From: Streptacidiphilus albus JL83
GTDB lineage: Bacteria; Actinomycetota; Actinomycetes; Streptomycetales; Streptomycetaceae
Assembly: GCF_000744705.1 (NCBI RefSeq)
Contig: NZ_JQML01000001.1
Location: 3,916,017-3,980,016 of the forward strand
DNA length: 64,000 nucleotides
Direction: 5' to 3'
Shown here: piece by piece, positions 7,959 to 17,494 of the stretch
Numbering within the stretch: position 1 is the stretch's first letter
Layout of the letters: the number at the start of each line of letters is the position of its first letter
Position numbers and translations under genes: made by a program
Notes under the pieces: generated by a model
The model's input: only the letters and a program-made list of their open reading frames with translations
The model's database searches: none
Told to the model about the DNA's origin: nothing

Positions 7959-9767
7959 ATGACCATGACCCGGACCAACGATTGGGGACACGCGTCCGCG
8001 ACCTGCTCTGCGGCCCCTGGCACGGGTGCTGAGCCGGGTTCCTCTCCCCCTGAACGCGGATTCTGCCTGTCCTGTGGCCACCCCCCAGAGCCGCCCGGGC
8101 CAACGGGACACGACCAGGGTCCGGCTGCCGTGCGCGCCCTCGTGGACGAGGTAGCGGCCCGGCTGCTCTTCCTGTATCCGGGCCTGCGGCGTGCCGCGCT
8201 GGAACTGGCGGCGGACGGTGAGGTAGGCACCGAGAATGCTGGGCGTCCCGCCGAGAACGTCACTGGTGTCCTGCGGAAGGACGCGACGCCACGCACGGAC
8301 ATCCGCCGTGGCCGCACCAGGCTCGCCTCGGCAGCCAGGACTCAGCTCGCGAACGCCCTCGCGGTGCTCCACGAGGACGGGGACGTGTCGGCTGCCTACC
8401 GCATGCTGCTGCGGGCAGCCGAGGGCGTGCACGACGAGGGCGGCGGACGGGTCGGCGCCGAGGAGATTCTCTGGAACCTCGTAGCGGCCTGCCAACTCAG
8501 TGCTCGGCCGGAGCACCGAAAGTCCTTGGAAAGCTATATCGACGACGCAGGAACACTGTTCACACCGAGCGTGCGCACTGCCGTGCGCGGCGTCCTGGAC
8601 CCGGCTGCCGCGCCCGGCTGGCTGCGCCGACAGATCGAGTCGCTCGACAGTCAGGCCGCACCGGCTGAGATCGTGAGGATCGCCGGCGTGGCGGCCTTCG
8701 TCGGCAACCTGTCCGACAGTCGGCACGCCCTGCGCCGTGTCGCGTGCACCGACCCCGTCGGCCGCTTCGGCGTGCCGGGCGTACAGGCCAGCATCCTGCT
8801 CGCCTTTGAGGCGTACCAGACCGGACAGTGGGATGAAGCCGATCGACTCGCCAGCACCACTGCGGACCAGTGCGCCGCCGAGGGCTACCAGTTGCTTCGC
8901 CGACAGGCGCAGACCGTCCTGTCAGTCGTGGCGGCCGGCCGCGGTGACGCCACGACGGCCCGGGCCATCGCCGACGAGATCGCCCGGTGGGCGGCGCCGC
9001 GAGGACTCACCTCCCTGCTCGTCGGCGCCCAGTACGCCTGCGTCCTGGCGGCTCTCGCCCAGTCGGACTTCCCCGGGGCCTATCAGCAGGCTTCCAGGTT
9101 CACCCCGGCCGGGGACTTTGCCGCTGCCGAGCCGTTCGCCGCGTGGGCGCTGCTCGACTTCGTCGAAGCCGCGCTGCGCGCGGACCGACGCGAGGAAGCC
9201 GACGTGTATGCGCACGCCATCAGGCAGGCCAGCCTGACGGCGTCGTCTCCGCGCATGGCGCTGGTGTCCACCGCGGCCATGGCGATGACCGCGCCTGACG
9301 AAGACGCGTCGGCCCTGTTCGAGCTGGCGCTGGCCGGCGAGGACGCCGGGCGGTGCCCGTTCGACCGGGCCCGGGTACACCTGCTGGCGGGCGAGCGCCT
9401 ACGGCGCATGCGGGCGGTGGGCCAGGCGCGCGTCCACCTCGCCGCCGCCCACGACGACTTCCGCCGACTGGGCGCGCCGACCTGGGCACAACGTGCCGCT
9501 ACCGGGCTGCGTGCCGTCGGCCTGGTTCCACCGGGCACGGACCTCGGCGGCCAGCAGCTCCTGACGGCGAGAGAACTCAGGATCGCGCGACTCGCGGCTG
9601 CGGGCCTGAGCAACAAGGAGATCGGCGACCGCCTGTTCATGTCGCATCGAACCGTCGCCAGCCACCTGTACCGGATGTTCCCCAGACTGGGCATCACCTC
9701 CCGGGCGGCACTCGGTACGATCCTGCAACCCGCCCGGACTGAGGGCGAGTTCACCCTCGGACCATGA
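7959..9767 (+). CDS. LuxR-family regulator with helical-repeat region, no ATPase domain
   Basis: A 602-residue protein. The C-terminus (about 535-595) is a LuxR helix-turn-helix (LTARELRIARLAAAGLSNKE then RTVASHLYRMFPRLGI). The preceding ~400 residues are alanine- and arginine-rich helices like the TPR-type half of large LAL regulators. The ~300-residue AAA ATPase half usual in LAL proteins (total 900-1000) is missing; no P-loop is seen. The N-terminus contains a low-complexity Pro/Gly stretch. Either this is a short family variant or the 5' half was lost. The region just upstream has repeated CGGATC words that could be an operator. A decayed relative of its HTH lies at 15.0 kb. Confidence 0.82.
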   Translation: MTMTRTNDWGHASATCSAAPGTGAEPGSSPPERGFCLSCGHPPEPPGPTGHDQGPAAVRALVDEVAARLLFLYPGLRRAALELAADGEVGTENAGRPAENVTGVLRKDATPRTDIRRGRTRLASAARTQLANALAVLHEDGDVSAAYRMLLRAAEGVHDEGGGRVGAEEILWNLVAACQLSARPEHRKSLESYIDDAGTLFTPSVRTAVRGVLDPAAAPGWLRRQIESLDSQAAPAEIVRIAGVAAFVGNLSDSRHALRRVACTDPVGRFGVPGVQASILLAFEAYQTGQWDEADRLASTTADQCAAEGYQLLRRQAQTVLSVVAAGRGDATTARAIADEIARWAAPRGLTSLLVGAQYACVLAALAQSDFPGAYQQASRFTPAGDFAAAEPFAAWALLDFVEAALRADRREEADVYAHAIRQASLTASSPRMALVSTAAMAMTAPDEDASALFELALAGEDAGRCPFDRARVHLLAGERLRRMRAVGQARVHLAAAHDDFRRLGAPTWAQRAATGLRAVGLVPPGTDLGGQQLLTARELRIARLAAAGLSNKEIGDRLFMSHRTVASHLYRMFPRLGITSRAALGTILQPARTEGEFTLGP

Positions 9768-9872
9768 GCCTGGGAGCACTTCGGCTCCACCGGGCCGTCC
9801 CCCCAGGCCTCATCTGCCGGCCGCAACGCCGTTCCACCTGCGAAAACCCTCAAGACCGGAGAGAATACGCTC

Positions 9873-10295
9873 ATGCCGATGATCGACGTGTACGCCCCCG
9901 TAGGCACGTTCAACGACAAGCACGCCCTCGCCCAGCAGCTCGCTCAGACGATCATGCGATGGGAGAAGGTACCTGCCATCCCCTTCTTCACTGACAACAC
10001 CGCCGCGTACGTCCACGAGCTGGCACCGGACTCATTCTCGACCGCCGGTGGCGACAGCACCCACGTACGCGTTCAGGTGACCACCAACGCCGGCGCACTC
10101 GACCGTGAGCAGCAGCTCGGGCTCGTCAAGGACTTCACCACCCTGCTCGCCGAAGCAGCGGGCGATCCGACCCTTGCGGATCGCACCTGGGTCCAGTTGA
10201 CCGAGGCCGTCCCCGGGGGATGGGGTATCGCCGGCCACGCCTACACCAACGAGGAGATCGTCCAGCACGTCCGGAGACTGCTCGGCAAGGACTGA
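9873..10295 (+). CDS. Tautomerase-family protein
   Basis: A 140-residue protein starting MPMIDVYAPVGTF. Proline 2 would become the N-terminal catalytic base after removal of Met, as in the 4-oxalocrotonate tautomerase superfamily. A second beta-alpha-beta half (VQVTTNAGALDREQQ, then WVQLTEAVPGGWGIAG) fits a fused double-unit tautomerase. The substrate is unknown. ATG 9873 is preceded by GGAGAG about nine bases upstream. It lies 105 bases after the LuxR-type regulator on the same strand and may be controlled with it. Confidence 0.85.
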   Translation: MPMIDVYAPVGTFNDKHALAQQLAQTIMRWEKVPAIPFFTDNTAAYVHELAPDSFSTAGGDSTHVRVQVTTNAGALDREQQLGLVKDFTTLLAEAAGDPTLADRTWVQLTEAVPGGWGIAGHAYTNEEIVQHVRRLLGKD

Positions 10296-10426
10296 GCCCG
10301 GCTCTTTCGGCGACCTCGGATCCGCCCGGTACCCACCCATGATCCACATCCTGGTCACACCCGGCGGTGCCCCCGGTTCACCTGCGACAATCCCCGGTAA
10401 GGGCTACCAACCGGGGGTGGGGGGCG

Positions 10427-13171
10427 ATGTCGGGGACACCGGGCGGGTTCGCGGTCGAGCTGCGGGAGCAGCGTAAGCGGGCAGGGTTGACTCAGCAGGA
10501 GTTGGCGGATGCGGCCGGGGTGAGTCTGCGGACGGTCAGCGACCTCGAACGGGGCGTGGCCACCACCCCGCAGCGGGAGACGGTCCGGCTGCTGGGCAGC
10601 GCGTTGTCCCTGCTCGGCGTCGAGCGGGCGCGCTTCGAGACCGCGGCGCGGGGGCGCCCGCTGGAGGTCGTGTCCGCAGCGGCCGCCCCGCCGGTGCGGT
10701 CCCTGCCGCGTGACGTGGCCTCGTTCACCGGGCGGCAGCGGGAGCTCGGCCTGCTGACAAGCGGCGCTGTCACAGCGGGCGGTGTGGTGGGCATTCACGC
10801 GATCGGCGGGATGGCCGGAGTCGGCAAGACCACTCTCGCGGTCCATGCCGCGCACCGGCTGGCCGCCGACTTCCCGGACGGGCAGCTCTTCATCGACCTG
10901 CACGGCTACGACCCGCAGGCCGAGCCCGTCAGCGCCCTGGACGCCCTGGGCCGGCTGCTGCCCCTGCTCGGGGTGTCGGCCCATGCCGTTCCGGCCGGCG
11001 AGGTCGAGCGCTCCGCGCTGCTGCGCGACCGGCTCGCCGGCACCCGCACCCTGATGGTGGTCGACAACGCCGCCGACACCGCGCAGGTGCGTCCGCTGCT
11101 GCCCGGAACCAGCAGCTGCCTGGTCATCGTCACCAGCCGGCGGCGCCTGCCCGGACTGGACGACGCCACCCTCATCGACCTGAACGCGCTGTCGATCGAG
11201 GACGCCGTCGCGCTGCTGCGCCGTGTCGCAGGCCCCGGCCGCATCCACGCGTCGGAAGAACACCTGGCCGAGCAGATCGCCGATCTGTGCGGCCGCATCC
11301 CCCTGGCCCTGCGCATCACCGCCACCCGCCTCAAGCACCGGAGCGCCCTCACCCTGGACGACCTCGCCCAGCAACTGCGCGACGACCACCACAGACTCGA
11401 CGCCCTGGCCGACGGGGACCGCAGCCTCACCGCGACCTTCGAAGGCTCCTACCGCAGGCTCGAACCCGGCCTGCAGCGCCTCTTCCGGCTCCTGGGCCTC
11501 ATACCCGGACAGGACTTCGACCCCTATGCTGCCGCGAACCTACTGCAGAGCGACCACCGTACCGCCGCCCGCATGCTCGACACCCTCCTCGACCACAACC
11601 TCCTGATCCAGCACACCTCCGGCCGATACCGCTTCCACGACCTCGTGCGCGACTACGCCCGGACGCTCACAACCGCCGACAACAGCGAGGCCGCAACAGC
11701 CCTCGGCCACCTCTTCGACTACTACGAGCACACAGCCCGCACGCTCAGCGACACCCCCGGCGACAGCTTCATCGTCAGCGACCGCCGATTGGACACGCCA
11801 GAACCCTTCGCAGCGCCCCAGTTCACGGCTCGCACCGAACGCCTCGCCTGGCTGCGCACCGAACGCGACAACATCACCGCCGCCGCCGCCCGCGCGAGTA
11901 CCCGTGGACAACTGATGCGCGCTGTCAACCTCGTCGAGGCGCTGAGCTTCATCCTCCACGCCGACAGCGCCTGGGCCGACGGCATACGGCTGTTCCGGTC
12001 CGCCGCCGAGGCCGTCAAAGACCTCGACGCCCCCGTCATGGAAGCCGACCTCCTCGCCCGCCTGGGCCGGTTCCTCTTCCTGAACGGGGATTACAGGGCC
12101 GCAGCGACCGTGCACCTGAAAGCCCTGCGGCTCTACGAGGATGCCGGTGAGCGGCGCTGCCAGGCGGTACAGCTGCGTGCGCTGTGCTGGGCGCACACGA
12201 ACCTGGCCGAGCTTCCCGCGGCGACCGGCTTCGGAACGCGCGCGCTGGAGATCCTCCGTGAAGTCGACGATCTCCCGGGGCAGGCCAGTGCCCTGCTGGC
12301 TCTCGCGTTGGCAAGTGAAGGGGTCAACCTCTCGGCCAGCATCGCCCACCTCAAGGAATCCCTGACCATCCATGAGTCTCTTGGCCGACACTCGTGGAAA
12401 GTGCCCACTCTGAACCTCCTCGCCGCAGCGGAGACGACCATGGGCAGGTTCCCCGAGGCACTCGCCCATCTCGAGCAGGCCCTGCCCTTGGCCAGGAGCA
12501 TCGACTCGCTCCGCCTCGAAGGGATGGTGCTGCGCAATTGGGCCCACTGCAGCCTCGCAGTCGGCGACCAGCACGGTGCCGCCGACCTGGCCGAGGCCTC
12601 GCTCGCCTCGTTCCTCAGGTACGGGGACGAGATCGGCGCGGCGCACGGCCGCTTGACCGTCGGGGTGGTCAGGCAGGCCGCCGGGCGGCACGCCGAGGCC
12701 ATTGAGATCATCGAGGCCGGCCTCGCGGCATTCCGCAAGGCCGAACGGCCCGAGTCGATCGGGGAGGCCGTCATCGCCCTCGCCCGCTCCCACCGCTGTC
12801 TGGGCCACACGACGGCAGCCGAGGAGCTGTGCCGCGAGGCACTCGGACTGCACGAGCGGAGCGGACTGCACAGCGGCCACGCCCTGGCGCTGGTCGAAGC
12901 AGGTGCCCTGGCCGCGCAGACCGGGAGCCATGACCAGGCATTGGCCTACTACGCCCAGGCCCTGGAGATCACCCGCCGACTCGGCACCCTGCCGTGCACG
13001 GCCGCGGCCTTGGCTGGCCAGGCGGACTGCCTCTGGTCCCAAGGCCGCCGCGCCGCCGCCCTCGACGCCCTGCGCGAAGCCGTCGGGATCTACCAGCGGA
13101 TCGGCGCCGGCGCAGCACCCGAGGCCGCCGCCCGCCTCGCCGCGCGGGAACGCGAACATGCGGCGCAATAG
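10427..13171 (+). CDS. XRE-type HTH, NB-ARC ATPase and TPR protein
   Basis: A 914-residue STAND-type regulator. Residues about 8-62 form a helix-turn-helix (KRAGLTQQELADAAGVSLRT), residues about 100-400 an NB-ARC NTPase with P-loop GMAGVGKTTLA (131-136 for GVGKTT), a Walker B in LMVVDNAAD and the GxP-type motif CGRIPLALRI, and the remainder TPR-like repeats. In this class, nucleotide exchange switches the protein between states, and TPRs sense a signal. Streptomyces have many such proteins linked to secondary metabolism and development. ATG 10427 is chosen because the HTH begins soon after; its ribosome site is weak (GGGGTGGGG). Target genes are not evident. Confidence 0.88.
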   Translation: MSGTPGGFAVELREQRKRAGLTQQELADAAGVSLRTVSDLERGVATTPQRETVRLLGSALSLLGVERARFETAARGRPLEVVSAAAAPPVRSLPRDVASFTGRQRELGLLTSGAVTAGGVVGIHAIGGMAGVGKTTLAVHAAHRLAADFPDGQLFIDLHGYDPQAEPVSALDALGRLLPLLGVSAHAVPAGEVERSALLRDRLAGTRTLMVVDNAADTAQVRPLLPGTSSCLVIVTSRRRLPGLDDATLIDLNALSIEDAVALLRRVAGPGRIHASEEHLAEQIADLCGRIPLALRITATRLKHRSALTLDDLAQQLRDDHHRLDALADGDRSLTATFEGSYRRLEPGLQRLFRLLGLIPGQDFDPYAAANLLQSDHRTAARMLDTLLDHNLLIQHTSGRYRFHDLVRDYARTLTTADNSEAATALGHLFDYYEHTARTLSDTPGDSFIVSDRRLDTPEPFAAPQFTARTERLAWLRTERDNITAAAARASTRGQLMRAVNLVEALSFILHADSAWADGIRLFRSAAEAVKDLDAPVMEADLLARLGRFLFLNGDYRAAATVHLKALRLYEDAGERRCQAVQLRALCWAHTNLAELPAATGFGTRALEILREVDDLPGQASALLALALASEGVNLSASIAHLKESLTIHESLGRHSWKVPTLNLLAAAETTMGRFPEALAHLEQALPLARSIDSLRLEGMVLRNWAHCSLAVGDQHGAADLAEASLASFLRYGDEIGAAHGRLTVGVVRQAAGRHAEAIEIIEAGLAAFRKAERPESIGEAVIALARSHRCLGHTTAAEELCREALGLHERSGLHSGHALALVEAGALAAQTGSHDQALAYYAQALEITRRLGTLPCTAAALAGQADCLWSQGRRAAALDALREAVGIYQRIGAGAAPEAAARLAAREREHAAQ

Positions 13172-13269
13172 GCAGGCCCACCGAATCGCCGGCTGCACCG
13201 CAGTGCGCCCGGCTCCCCCGTCACGCCGCGCCGGCGACTCGAAAAGCCCCAACCAGGTCCCGGACCGCG

Positions 13270-14133
13270 TCAGCTGGTGCCGTGTACGGCCTCCAGGATG
13301 ACCTTGGTGACGACATCGGGGTTGCTGACCATGGACAGGTGCGGGGCCTTGACCTCGGTGATGTGGGCACCCGCGGCCTGGGCCATGGCGAGCTGCTCGG
13401 CCGGCGGGATGGCGTTGTCCGCGGTGCCGACGACCGCCCACGAGGGGATGGTCTTCCACGCCGGGACACCCGACGCCTCGGTGAGAGCCGCGGTGGTCAG
13501 CGGCCGCTGGACGGCGCCCAGCTGAGCTGCTTCCTTGGCGGGTAGGCCGTTGGCCATGCAACTGGCGAACGCGCTCTGCTTGATGTACGCGTCCTCCGCG
13601 CCCGCCGGGGCGCCCGGGTAGGGCACCAGGGTGAGGTTGGCGTCGTCGGTGACGCAGGATCCCGGAACGGTGGTCACCAGCTGCCCGATGGTCTGTCCCT
13701 CGTTGGGGGCGAACGCGTCGATGTAGACCAGAGCCTTGACGTTCGCGTCGCCGGTTGCGGCGTTGGTGATGACGGCGCCCCCGTAGGAGTGACCGACGAG
13801 GATGATGGGGCCGGAGATGGTGTCGAGGAAGTCCCGGATCGAGGTGGAGTCGGTGGACAGCCCCTCCAGCGGGTTCGCTGGGGAGTAGACGGTGTACCCG
13901 TCGGCCTGCAGCCGGCTGATCACCGCCGACCAGCTCGAACTGTCGCCCCATGCACCGTGGACGAGGACGATGCTGGGCTTGACGGCGGTGTTCGCGGCGG
14001 CAACGGCCGCCGTGGGGCTGCTAGTTCCGGCGAACGCGGTCTGGCTGGCCGGAACAGCGATCGCGGCAGCGGCCAGGGCGACGGCTATGGCCGTCACCCG
14101 CAGCTTCGGCCGAGTCGTCGACATGATGCGCAT
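13270..14133 (-). CDS. Secreted alpha/beta hydrolase
   Basis: A 287-residue hydrolase with a signal peptide (hydrophobic AIAVALAAAAIAVPA, cleavage near AFA-GTSS). The mature part starts with SIVLVHGAWGDSSSW (oxyanion hole), then GHSYGG with the nucleophile serine, Asp in VVGTADNAIP and His in KAPHLSMVS. It is a secreted version of the cytosolic hydrolase just upstream, with which it shares the LVHGAW and LQADGY segments. ATG 14133 has AAGGAGA six bases upstream. The 62-base gap to the upstream gene on the same strand suggests one transcript. Substrate unknown. Confidence 0.87.
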   Translation of the reverse strand: MRIMSTTRPKLRVTAIAVALAAAAIAVPASQTAFAGTSSPTAAVAAANTAVKPSIVLVHGAWGDSSSWSAVISRLQADGYTVYSPANPLEGLSTDSTSIRDFLDTISGPIILVGHSYGGAVITNAATGDANVKALVYIDAFAPNEGQTIGQLVTTVPGSCVTDDANLTLVPYPGAPAGAEDAYIKQSAFASCMANGLPAKEAAQLGAVQRPLTTAALTEASGVPAWKTIPSWAVVGTADNAIPPAEQLAMAQAAGAHITEVKAPHLSMVSNPDVVTKVILEAVHGTS

Positions 14134-14195
14134 CAGTTGTCTCCTTGTCGTGTGCTGCTCTGCGAACCGCCCGGATTGGGCGGCGCAGGGGTGTG

Positions 14196-14900
14196 CTAGC
14201 CGGCGTTGACGGCGACGACCTCCGCCGCCTTCTTGATCAGCTGCGCCGTCTCGTCGGGGTGAGAGACCATGACGACGTGGCTGGAGGTGACCTCCGCGGT
14301 GACCGCGTCCATGCGCCGGGCGAACAGGCGCTGAGCGTCCGCCGGGATGGCCTGGTCCTCGGTGGCGACCAGGTACCAGGAGGGCAGGTGCGTCCAGGCC
14401 GGGTCGCCCATCACGTCGCCGAAGGTGGACGCGGCCAGCGGCTGCTGGGCGGCGTGCATGACCCTGGCCCTGACCGGGTCGACGTCGGCGGCGAAGTGGT
14501 TGACGTAGTCGTCCTCTGGCAGCCAGCCCAGGCCCTGCTTGTCGATGAACTGGTTTGCCACAGCCGGGGGCACAGGGCCCTGCGACAGCAGTCCGCCCAG
14601 GGACTCGCCCTGGTCGATCGCGAACGCGGCGACGTAGACCAGAGCCGCCGCATTCGGGGCGTCGGCGCCCAGCGCCGTGATGATCTGCCCCCCGTAGGAG
14701 TGGCCCACGACGACCGTCGGGCCGTCCTGCAACTCCAGAACCTGCCGCAGCCGAGCGACGTCGGCAGCCAGCGCGGTCATCGGGAACTGCGGCGCCGTCA
14801 CGTGGTAGCCGTCGGCCTGCAGACGCTCGACGACACCGCTCCAGCAGGAACCGTCCGCCCACGCGCCGTGGACGAGGACGATGTTGGGTCGAACACTCAT
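14196..14900 (-). CDS. Alpha/beta hydrolase
   Basis: A 234-residue cytosolic alpha/beta hydrolase with NIVLVHGAWADGSCW, nucleophile motif GHSYGG, Asp in VATEDQAIPA and His in TSSHVVMVSHP. It is the fourth hydrolase of this fold in 11 kb and is closest to its downstream neighbour at 13,270. ATG 14900 has CGGAG directly upstream and GGGAGGA further up. The pair probably arose by duplication, with one copy acquiring a signal peptide. No regulator is directly adjacent. Confidence 0.87.
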   Translation of the reverse strand: MSVRPNIVLVHGAWADGSCWSGVVERLQADGYHVTAPQFPMTALAADVARLRQVLELQDGPTVVVGHSYGGQIITALGADAPNAAALVYVAAFAIDQGESLGGLLSQGPVPPAVANQFIDKQGLGWLPEDDYVNHFAADVDPVRARVMHAAQQPLAASTFGDVMGDPAWTHLPSWYLVATEDQAIPADAQRLFARRMDAVTAEVTSSHVVMVSHPDETAQLIKKAAEVVAVNAG

Positions 14901-15026
14901 CTCCGTAAGTCCTCCCTGGTAGGAACCTTGTGATCCCCATGCTCGGGTGCTCCGCCACTGCAGCGGAATCCGCAGAATGACTGCGCTCGTCCGGCGAAGC
15001 GGGTGCAGTCAGACAGCTGATTCCTC

Positions 15027-15260
15027 TTGCTGCGCGCGGCGGCCGGAGGACTACTGAGCGCGCCTTGGGCACGCGAGGGGCTTGTCGCGCATGAGCTGCG
15101 GATCGCCCTGAAGACAGCGCATGGAACGAGCAACCACGAGATCGGCAACGCCCTGTTCGTCTCTCAATGGACTGTCGACAACCACTCGTACCGCGTGGTC
15201 CCCAGGCTGGGGACCACCGCCGTCTCACAACTCGCACAGGCGCTTGCACCCGTTCGACTC
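15027..15260 (+). pseudogene. Decayed LuxR-type HTH domain
   Basis: The frame reads HELRIALKTAHGTSNHEIGN then FVSQWTVDNHSYRVVPRLG, which lines up with the C-terminal HTH of the LuxR regulator ending at 9767 (ELRIARLAAAGLSNKEIGD ... MSHRTVASHLYRMFPRLG). Only this domain is left: no upstream regulator sequence, and the frame continues into non-homologous sequence. Several conserved positions are altered. Likely a dead duplicate or an imported fragment. Confidence 0.55.
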
Positions 15261-15269
15261 CTCCTGGCC

Positions 15270-16005
15270 CGCGCTCCTGACCAGGCCTCGAGCCGACGTT
15301 GCGCGGAGTTCTCCTCGGCTCGGCCTGATCCGGCAGCAGCGCCGGACAGCGCACAGGGTTCTCCCCGCCGTCGGTGGCCTCGTGGTGGCCTCGCACCGTG
15401 CCGCTCCGCCAGCCGCGCGGATCAGGTAGCCGACGACACAGGTGTCGGCATGGACGACGATCCACGTGCGGAAGTCCAGACAACCCGCAGTGAGATGACC
15501 GATGCGGGGCAGCCACCGTCCAGGCCACGCTGACGGTCATGGGAAATACAGGCCGGCAACAACCCACCGGTAGACCGAACTTCCCCCGAACTCCCTGTAC
15601 ACCCTGAGGACGTGACCATGCCTTGATCACCACTACCGACAGCGTCCTCGGCCAGCTGAGAACCCTGGCACTCGTCAGCAGCACTGAGCCTGCTCCCCGC
15701 GACGGCCGTCCCTGGCGTCGTGGCCAGCGAAGAACAGGTGTTCGTCGAGAACGTAGGCACCCCTGCCGGGATAGTCATGTTCCTCTCGCAGTCGCTCCAT
15801 GGATCAACGAGACAGCCCATGCCATGCAACTGGGCGTCGCCAAAGCGTAGATCGGGTGCCCAGGCCCCATGCCGGCGCCCGCCGCGCCGTCGGAGCCGCT
15901 GAGCAGGCCAAACCGGACAACGCAGTCGGCCACGGACATCGCCCCCTCGACAGCGGCACGGCGCCCAACCGGTCCGGTACATCCACGTGTGAAAGGAATC
16001 CAGTC
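15270..16005. other. Non-coding or decayed stretch
   Basis: No convincing gene in about 740 bases: possible frames lack ribosome sites and recognisable motifs. The last bases hold the GAAAGGA ribosome site of the WhiB gene. Confidence 0.5.
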
Positions 16006-16284
16006 GTGAACAACAGTCGTCTTGTTCCCTCGCTCGATCTCTGGCAGTGGCAGTCCCGCGCCGCGTGCAGGGGCATGGCCTCCGAGAGCTTCTTCTCACC
16101 GACCGGCGAACGCGGCCCCGCCCGGCGACGGCGCGAGGAACACGCCCTCAGGATCTGCCGAAGCTGCGCCGTGGTAGACCAGTGCGCCGCCTTCGCCGAC
16201 AGAACCGGGCAGCCCTACGGTGTGTGGGGCGGCCAGACCGCGCGCCAGCGGGCGATAGCACCTCGCGTCGCGGATGCCACATGA
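16006..16284 (+). CDS. WhiB-family iron-sulfur regulator
   Basis: A 92-residue WhiB-like protein. The four cluster ligands are Cys21 (ACRG), Cys51 and Cys54 (CRSC) and Cys60 (VDQC), followed by the turn GVWGG (72-76) and a basic tail. These proteins carry a [4Fe-4S] cluster and act with the principal sigma factor. GTG 16006 is chosen for AAGGA eight bases upstream; the much longer open frame upstream has no such support. Its stop overlaps the start of the STAS gene (ATGA), so the two are translationally coupled. Confidence 0.9.
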   Translation: MNNSRLVPSLDLWQWQSRAACRGMASESFFSPTGERGPARRRREEHALRICRSCAVVDQCAAFADRTGQPYGVWGGQTARQRAIAPRVADAT

Positions 16285-16634
16285 GTGCCTCCGCACCGAC
16301 CACGTCGGCGTCGACTTCACAGCCCTGGACCTGCATCCCCTTGACGACCACGGCGCAGCGCGCACCCGGCGGCCTCGTCCTGCACGTAAGCGGAGAACTT
16401 GACCTCGACTCCGCTCCGACCCTCGAATCCGCCGCCACCGCCCACCTCGGCGCCCTGCCCTCGGTACTCACCCTCGACCTGAGCCGAATCGCCTTCATCG
16501 ACTGCGCGGGACTCGCCGCCCTGCTGAGGATCAGTGTCCACGCCTCATACTCGCGCACCGCCCTGCTCCTGGGCCCGATCAGCCCATCCGTGGCCCGCCT
16601 CATCGCCCTGACCGGGGATCCCTTCCACACCTGA
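16281..16634 (+). CDS. STAS-domain anti-sigma factor antagonist-like protein
   Basis: A 117-residue protein with one STAS domain (about 30-115): LVLHVSGELDLDSAP, LTLDLSRIAFIDCAGLAALL. STAS antagonists such as SpoIIAA and RsbV bind an anti-sigma kinase and are switched off by phosphorylation of a serine in the DSSGL-type loop. Here the loop reads D74-C-A76-G-L, so the phosphorylated serine position is alanine. It would therefore be constitutively active or regulated differently. It overlaps the WhiB gene by four bases. Confidence 0.85.
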   Translation: MSASAPTTSASTSQPWTCIPLTTTAQRAPGGLVLHVSGELDLDSAPTLESAATAHLGALPSVLTLDLSRIAFIDCAGLAALLRISVHASYSRTALLLGPISPSVARLIALTGDPFHT

Positions 16635-16794
16635 CGGAGCCGTCCGACAGCCCCCGCGCCCCGCCGGGGAGTGGCAAGCATCCCGGCGCGAACCGAGCCC
16701 TCCTCGAAATCCTCCTCAGGCAAACACTGGGGCGGAGGACCATTTTGAAGGCACTGGCACAAACCGCCCCGGGTCACAGCATCCACACCGCGCT

Positions 16795-16955
16795 TCGACT
16801 CCGTGCACCCGCGCGTCACCGGCCGCCGAGTCCTGCGACGCCGACCTCATCCGCGTCACCACCACAGACAGCGACGTCCTGGCCGAGCACCCGCGCTGCT
16901 GGGCCCGCCACCAGACCCTGACCCACCCCGACCAGCAGGCCGCCGACCATAAGGT
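16795..16955 (+). pseudogene. IS21-family IstA transposase remnant
   Basis: The frame from about 16834 reads DADLIRVTTTDSDVLAEHPR then CWARHQTLTHPDQQAAD. This resembles the C-terminal region of IstA transposases (a VxVxxxGxVVAxHxRxWxRHQTxxDPxH pattern). No start, no catalytic core and no IstB gene are present. It is a small dead fragment. Confidence 0.5.
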
Positions 16956-17494
16956 GAGCCGCGTCCTCTGCACCCGACCGACGATTCTGGATGGTCCGCT
17001 CCGTACCTGCGAAGTGACCCGGTACAGCAGCCCGCGGCAGCGCTTGTGGCTGGAGTCCACCCGGATACCCGCGATGCTCCACAGCGACCTGCCCGCTCCA
17101 GAGACTGCAGCGGGGGAGCCCGAGGCCACGCGTACAAAATCCGTACCGCACTCCCCGTGGGGCAACGGCCACGCCCAACTCCGTTGCCCGCCGCACATCA
17201 AGACTTCTGGCCAATGGACACCAACGGCGATACGCAGCAGGGCGTTCACCAGCATGTAGCATCCGCCGCCTGTAATATTTGACGATAAGTCACCATTATC
17301 CGCCAGTCACGCAGCGTCACGTGGGCGAAATCCAGGCGCGCCGCAGGCTCCGCGGCAAAGCCGCAGGTCAGCCAGTCGCCCCGATAGACAGCAGCACCTC
17401 CGCCCAACAGATGCTCAGTACGAGTCCGTCGCCTTCAAGGGCGGCCTGACCAGCAACTACGCGCGTCAGAGGCGGGGGCGCGTCCAACCCCCGC
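16956..17494. other. Gap without recognisable gene
   Basis: About 540 bases between the IS21 fragment and the first tRNA-flank repeat. Open frames exist on both strands but none shows a ribosome site or a known motif. Base composition falls in the second half, where the island begins. Confidence 0.4.

Noticed and set aside
9873..10295. Antibiotic monooxygenase
   Set aside because: The conserved Pro2 and the N-terminal strand pattern fit tautomerases better; no ABM-type aromatic core seen.
11540..13951. Minus-strand open frame of 803 codons opposite the NB-ARC gene
   Set aside because: The opposite strand encodes a protein with clear domains, and this frame runs across two unrelated genes; it is a GC-rich antisense shadow.
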